Source: Solirubrobacterales bacterium
Lineage (GTDB): Bacteria; Actinomycetota; Thermoleophilia; Solirubrobacterales; Solirubrobacteraceae
DNA length: 9,438 nucleotides
Assembly: GCA_025964065.1 (NCBI GenBank)
Contig: JAOPZO010000250.1
Location: 1-9,438 of the forward strand
Direction of reading: 5' to 3'
Notes under the pieces: model-generated
What the model saw: only the letters and a program-made list of their open reading frames with translations
Told to the model about the DNA's origin: nothing
Databases searched by the model: none
Translations under genes and position numbers: made by a program
Shown here: piece after piece, positions 7,807 to 9,438 of the stretch
Layout of the letters: every line of letters begins with the position of its first letter
Numbering within the stretch: the stretch's first letter is position 1

Positions 7807-7850
7807 GGGGCAGGGCAGGGCGGCGCAGCACGAGGCGCGGGGGCGGGGGG
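7807..7850 (+). other. G-run tract with quadruplex potential
   Basis: In the 157-base gap between msrB and the small acidic gene the plus strand carries five runs of three or more G: at 7807-7810, 7813-7815, 7818-7820, 7839-7843 and 7845-7850. The first three are separated by CA only. A G-quadruplex with one long loop is possible in the msrB 3' region, beyond its hairpin. In such a GC-rich genome this may be chance. Confidence 0.3.
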
Positions 7851-7892
7851 CCAGACGCGAGGCGCATCGGGCCGGCCGCAGCGCTCGTCGTC

Positions 7893-7911
7893 GGGCTCGC
7901 CGGGCGAGCCC
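7893..7911 (-). terminator. GC hairpin after the small acidic gene
   Basis: Perfect 8-base arms GGGCTCGC (7893-7900) and GCGAGCCC (7904-7911) with a 3-base loop, starting two bases after the stop of the small minus-strand gene. It is followed by no T-tract on that strand. It probably ends or stabilises the recN message and separates it from the convergent msrB. Confidence 0.6.
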
Positions 7912-7913
7912 AT

Positions 7914-8111
7914 TCACGAGTCCTGCGGCTCCTCGAGCTGCTCCTCATCGAGCGAGAGGTGCGGGGCGCCCGGCTCGTGGGCGATGTCCTCGGGCCGGGC
8001 CGGGTCGTCCGGGATGTCGACGGGCGCGGCGTCGTCGAAGCCCGGACCCGCGAGGGCAGCCTCGAGGTCCGGGTCGTCGTGCGGCGTGTCGGGCTGCGGG
8101 TGCTCGGTCAT
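7914..8111 (-). CDS. Small acidic hypothetical protein downstream of recN
   Basis: I do not recognise this 65-residue protein. It is strongly acidic (20 Asp/Glu, one Arg, no Lys) and Pro-rich (12 Pro), with four His and no cysteine, signal peptide or membrane segment. Repeated short acidic-Pro stretches (HDDPDLE, VDIPDDPARPED, LDEEQLEEPQDS) suggest a mostly disordered chain. A frame start at GTG 8117 exists, but the perfect AGGAGG at 8122-8117 covers that codon and lies five bases before ATG 8111, which fixes the start at 8111. It begins 28 bases after the recN stop and so is probably co-transcribed with recN. The strong ribosome-binding site and the hairpin after the stop argue for a real gene. 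Function is unknown; acidic mimicry of DNA or a protein-binding tail are possibilities only. Confidence 0.72.
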   Translation of the reverse strand: MTEHPQPDTPHDDPDLEAALAGPGFDDAAPVDIPDDPARPEDIAHEPGAPHLSLDEEQLEEPQDS

Positions 8112-8116
8112 GGGCA

Positions 8117-8122
8117 CCTCCT
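8117..8122 (-). promoter_or_regulatory. Strong Shine-Dalgarno of the small acidic gene
   Basis: Reads AGGAGG on the minus strand, five bases before the ATG at 8111. It is the best ribosome-binding sequence I found in this window and decides between the GTG at 8117, which it covers, and the ATG. Confidence 0.85.
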
Positions 8123-8139
8123 ACCCGCGAGGACCGACC

Positions 8140-9438
8140 TCAGGCCGCCTTGAGCAGCTCCTTCGCGTGCCGCCGCGCGGCGACGTCGTCCTCGCCCGCG
8201 CCCAGCATCCGCACGAGCTCACCGACGACCTCGCCCTTCGCGAGCGTGCGTACCGTCGTCATCGCCGGCTCGACCGTGACGTCCTTCGCGATGGAGAAGT
8301 GCCGGGCCGCCAGCGACGCGATCTGCGGCAGGTGCGTGATGCACAGGAGCTGGCGGCCCGCCGCGAGGTCCCGGAGCTGCTCGCCGACGGCGCGCGCGGT
8401 CTGGCCGCCGATGCCCGCGTCGATCTCGTCGAAGACGAGCGTCGCGCTCGAGCCGTCGTTCGCGACGCCGAGCAGCGCGAGCATCACCCGGGAGAGCTCG
8501 CCCCCCGAGGCGATCTCCTTCAGCGGGCCCGCCGGCACGCCGGGGTTCGAGGCGATCCGGAACTCGACGACGTCCGCGCCCGTCGGGCCCGGCCCGTCCG
8601 GCCGCGGCTCGACCATGATCTCGAAGATCGCGGCCTCCATGGCGAGCCCGGCGAGCCGCTGCTTCACCGCCGCGGAGAGCACGGGCGCCGCCGCGACCCG
8701 GGCCGCACGCAGCCCCTGGGCGAGCCCGTCGAGCTCCTCGCGCGCCACCGCCAGCGCCGCGGTGGCCTCGCCGAGCGCGACTTCCGCGCCGTCGAGCTCG
8801 TCCCGTCGCGCGCGGCAGGCCTCGGCGTGCGCGAGGACCGCCGCCAGCGTGCCGCCGTGCTTGCGCTTGAGCCGATCCCACGCGCCGAGGCGCTCCTCGA
8901 TGACGTCGAGCTCGCCGGGCTCGGACTCGAGGGACTCCCCGTAGCCCCGAAGCTCCCCCGCCAGGTCGGAGGCCTCGATCGCCAGCGCGAGCCAGCGCTC
9001 CGTGAGCGCGTCGAGCGCCGGGTCGACGCCCTGCATGCCCTCGAGCTCGCCGCCGCCCGCCGCCAGGAGCGTCGTGACGCCCGCGCCGTCCTCGGGCGTG
9101 AGCGCCTCGGCCCCGCCCCACGCCGCGCTTCGCAGCGCCTCCACGTGCCGCAGGCGGTCCCGCCGCGCGGTCAGCTCGGCCTCCTCGGCTTCCGACGGGT
9201 CGGCCTCCTCGATCTCGGCGAGCTCGAACTGCAGCAGGTCGATCTCGCGGTCCCGCGCGCCCGCGCGCTCCCGAAGCTCGTCGAGGGAGCCCTCGAGAGC
9301 GCGCACCGTCGCGAGCTGCGCCGCGTAGACGCCGCGCGCCGCGAGATGCACGGGCCCGCAGGCGCCGTCGAGCAGCTCGAGCTGCGCCGAGGCCAGCGTG
9401 AGCCGGCGGTGCTCGTGCTGGCCGTAGAAGGCGATGAG
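8140..9438 (-). CDS. recN: DNA repair protein RecN, 5' end off window
   Basis: SMC-like ATPase that acts early in recombinational repair of double-strand breaks. The window holds the C-terminal 432 residues; the N-terminal part with the Walker A motif lies beyond the right edge. The fragment opens at the RecN-typical YGQHEHRRL, followed by a long Ala/Glu/Leu/Arg-rich coiled-coil region (for example RDREIDLLQFELAEIEEADPS), then the ABC signature ASGGELSRVMLALL, Walker B with catalytic Glu (TLVFDEIDAGIGG), the switch His region (CITHLPQIASLA) and the C-terminal beta part. Nothing is missing or frameshifted in the visible part. The stop TGA is at 8142-8140. In M. tuberculosis recN (Rv1696) also lies just upstream of the pyrG-NUDIX-xerD block, which supports the call and the chromosomal setting. 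Confidence 0.97.
   Translation of the reverse strand, partial: LIAFYGQHEHRRLTLASAQLELLDGACGPVHLAARGVYAAQLATVRALEGSLDELRERAGARDREIDLLQFELAEIEEADPSEAEEAELTARRDRLRHVEALRSAAWGGAEALTPEDGAGVTTLLAAGGGELEGMQGVDPALDALTERWLALAIEASDLAGELRGYGESLESEPGELDVIEERLGAWDRLKRKHGGTLAAVLAHAEACRARRDELDGAEVALGEATAALAVAREELDGLAQGLRAARVAAAPVLSAAVKQRLAGLAMEAAIFEIMVEPRPDGPGPTGADVVEFRIASNPGVPAGPLKEIASGGELSRVMLALLGVANDGSSATLVFDEIDAGIGGQTARAVGEQLRDLAAGRQLLCITHLPQIASLAARHFSIAKDVTVEPAMTTVRTLAKGEVVGELVRMLGAGEDDVAARRHAKELLKAA

Overview
This window is an ordinary stretch of a very GC-rich actinobacterial chromosome. Gene content and order recall the recN ... pyrG - NUDIX - xerD block known from Mycobacterium tuberculosis (Rv1696, Rv1699, Rv1700, Rv1701). 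The frequent GTG starts, the near absence of A/T-rich signals and the neighbouring genes would fit a deep-branching actinobacterium such as the Thermoleophilia/Solirubrobacterales. That placement is an inference and would need a phylogeny of PyrG or RecN. I see no mobile element, phage gene, CRISPR array, tRNA or rRNA, and no obviously new defence or biosynthetic system.

Layout. All genes lie on the minus strand except msrB. Read in the direction of transcription, from right to left, the window opens inside recN (DNA repair ATPase, cut at the right edge). A 65-residue acidic protein of unknown function follows, with a textbook Shine-Dalgarno. A 157-base convergent intergenic region (7757-7913) carries one terminator-like hairpin for each strand. 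msrB (methionine sulfoxide reductase B) is the only plus-strand gene. It is divergent from pyrG across 84 bases that hold two good candidates for leaderless promoters.

From pyrG leftward runs a tightly packed gene string: CTP synthase, an M20 (PepT-like) metallopeptidase, a luciferase-like (probable F420-dependent) oxidoreductase, an ADP-ribose pyrophosphatase of the NUDIX family and the tyrosine recombinase XerC/XerD. The peptidase stop and oxidoreductase start share one base, and the oxidoreductase and NUDIX genes share four. After xerD come a small predicted lipoprotein, a TetR-family regulator whose start directly abuts the lipoprotein stop, and fpg/mutM (8-oxoguanine glycosylase), which runs off the left edge. 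The whole series from pyrG to fpg could be one long transcript. A hairpin at the NUDIX stop and another over the lipoprotein start are possible points of modulation.

Functionally the string combines nucleotide synthesis (pyrG), nucleotide clean-up (NUDIX), DNA repair (recN, fpg), chromosome dimer resolution (xerD) and oxidative damage repair (msrB, fpg). The peptidase and oxidoreductase pair and the lipoprotein-TetR pair are the least understood parts. Every gap between genes is under 160 bases.
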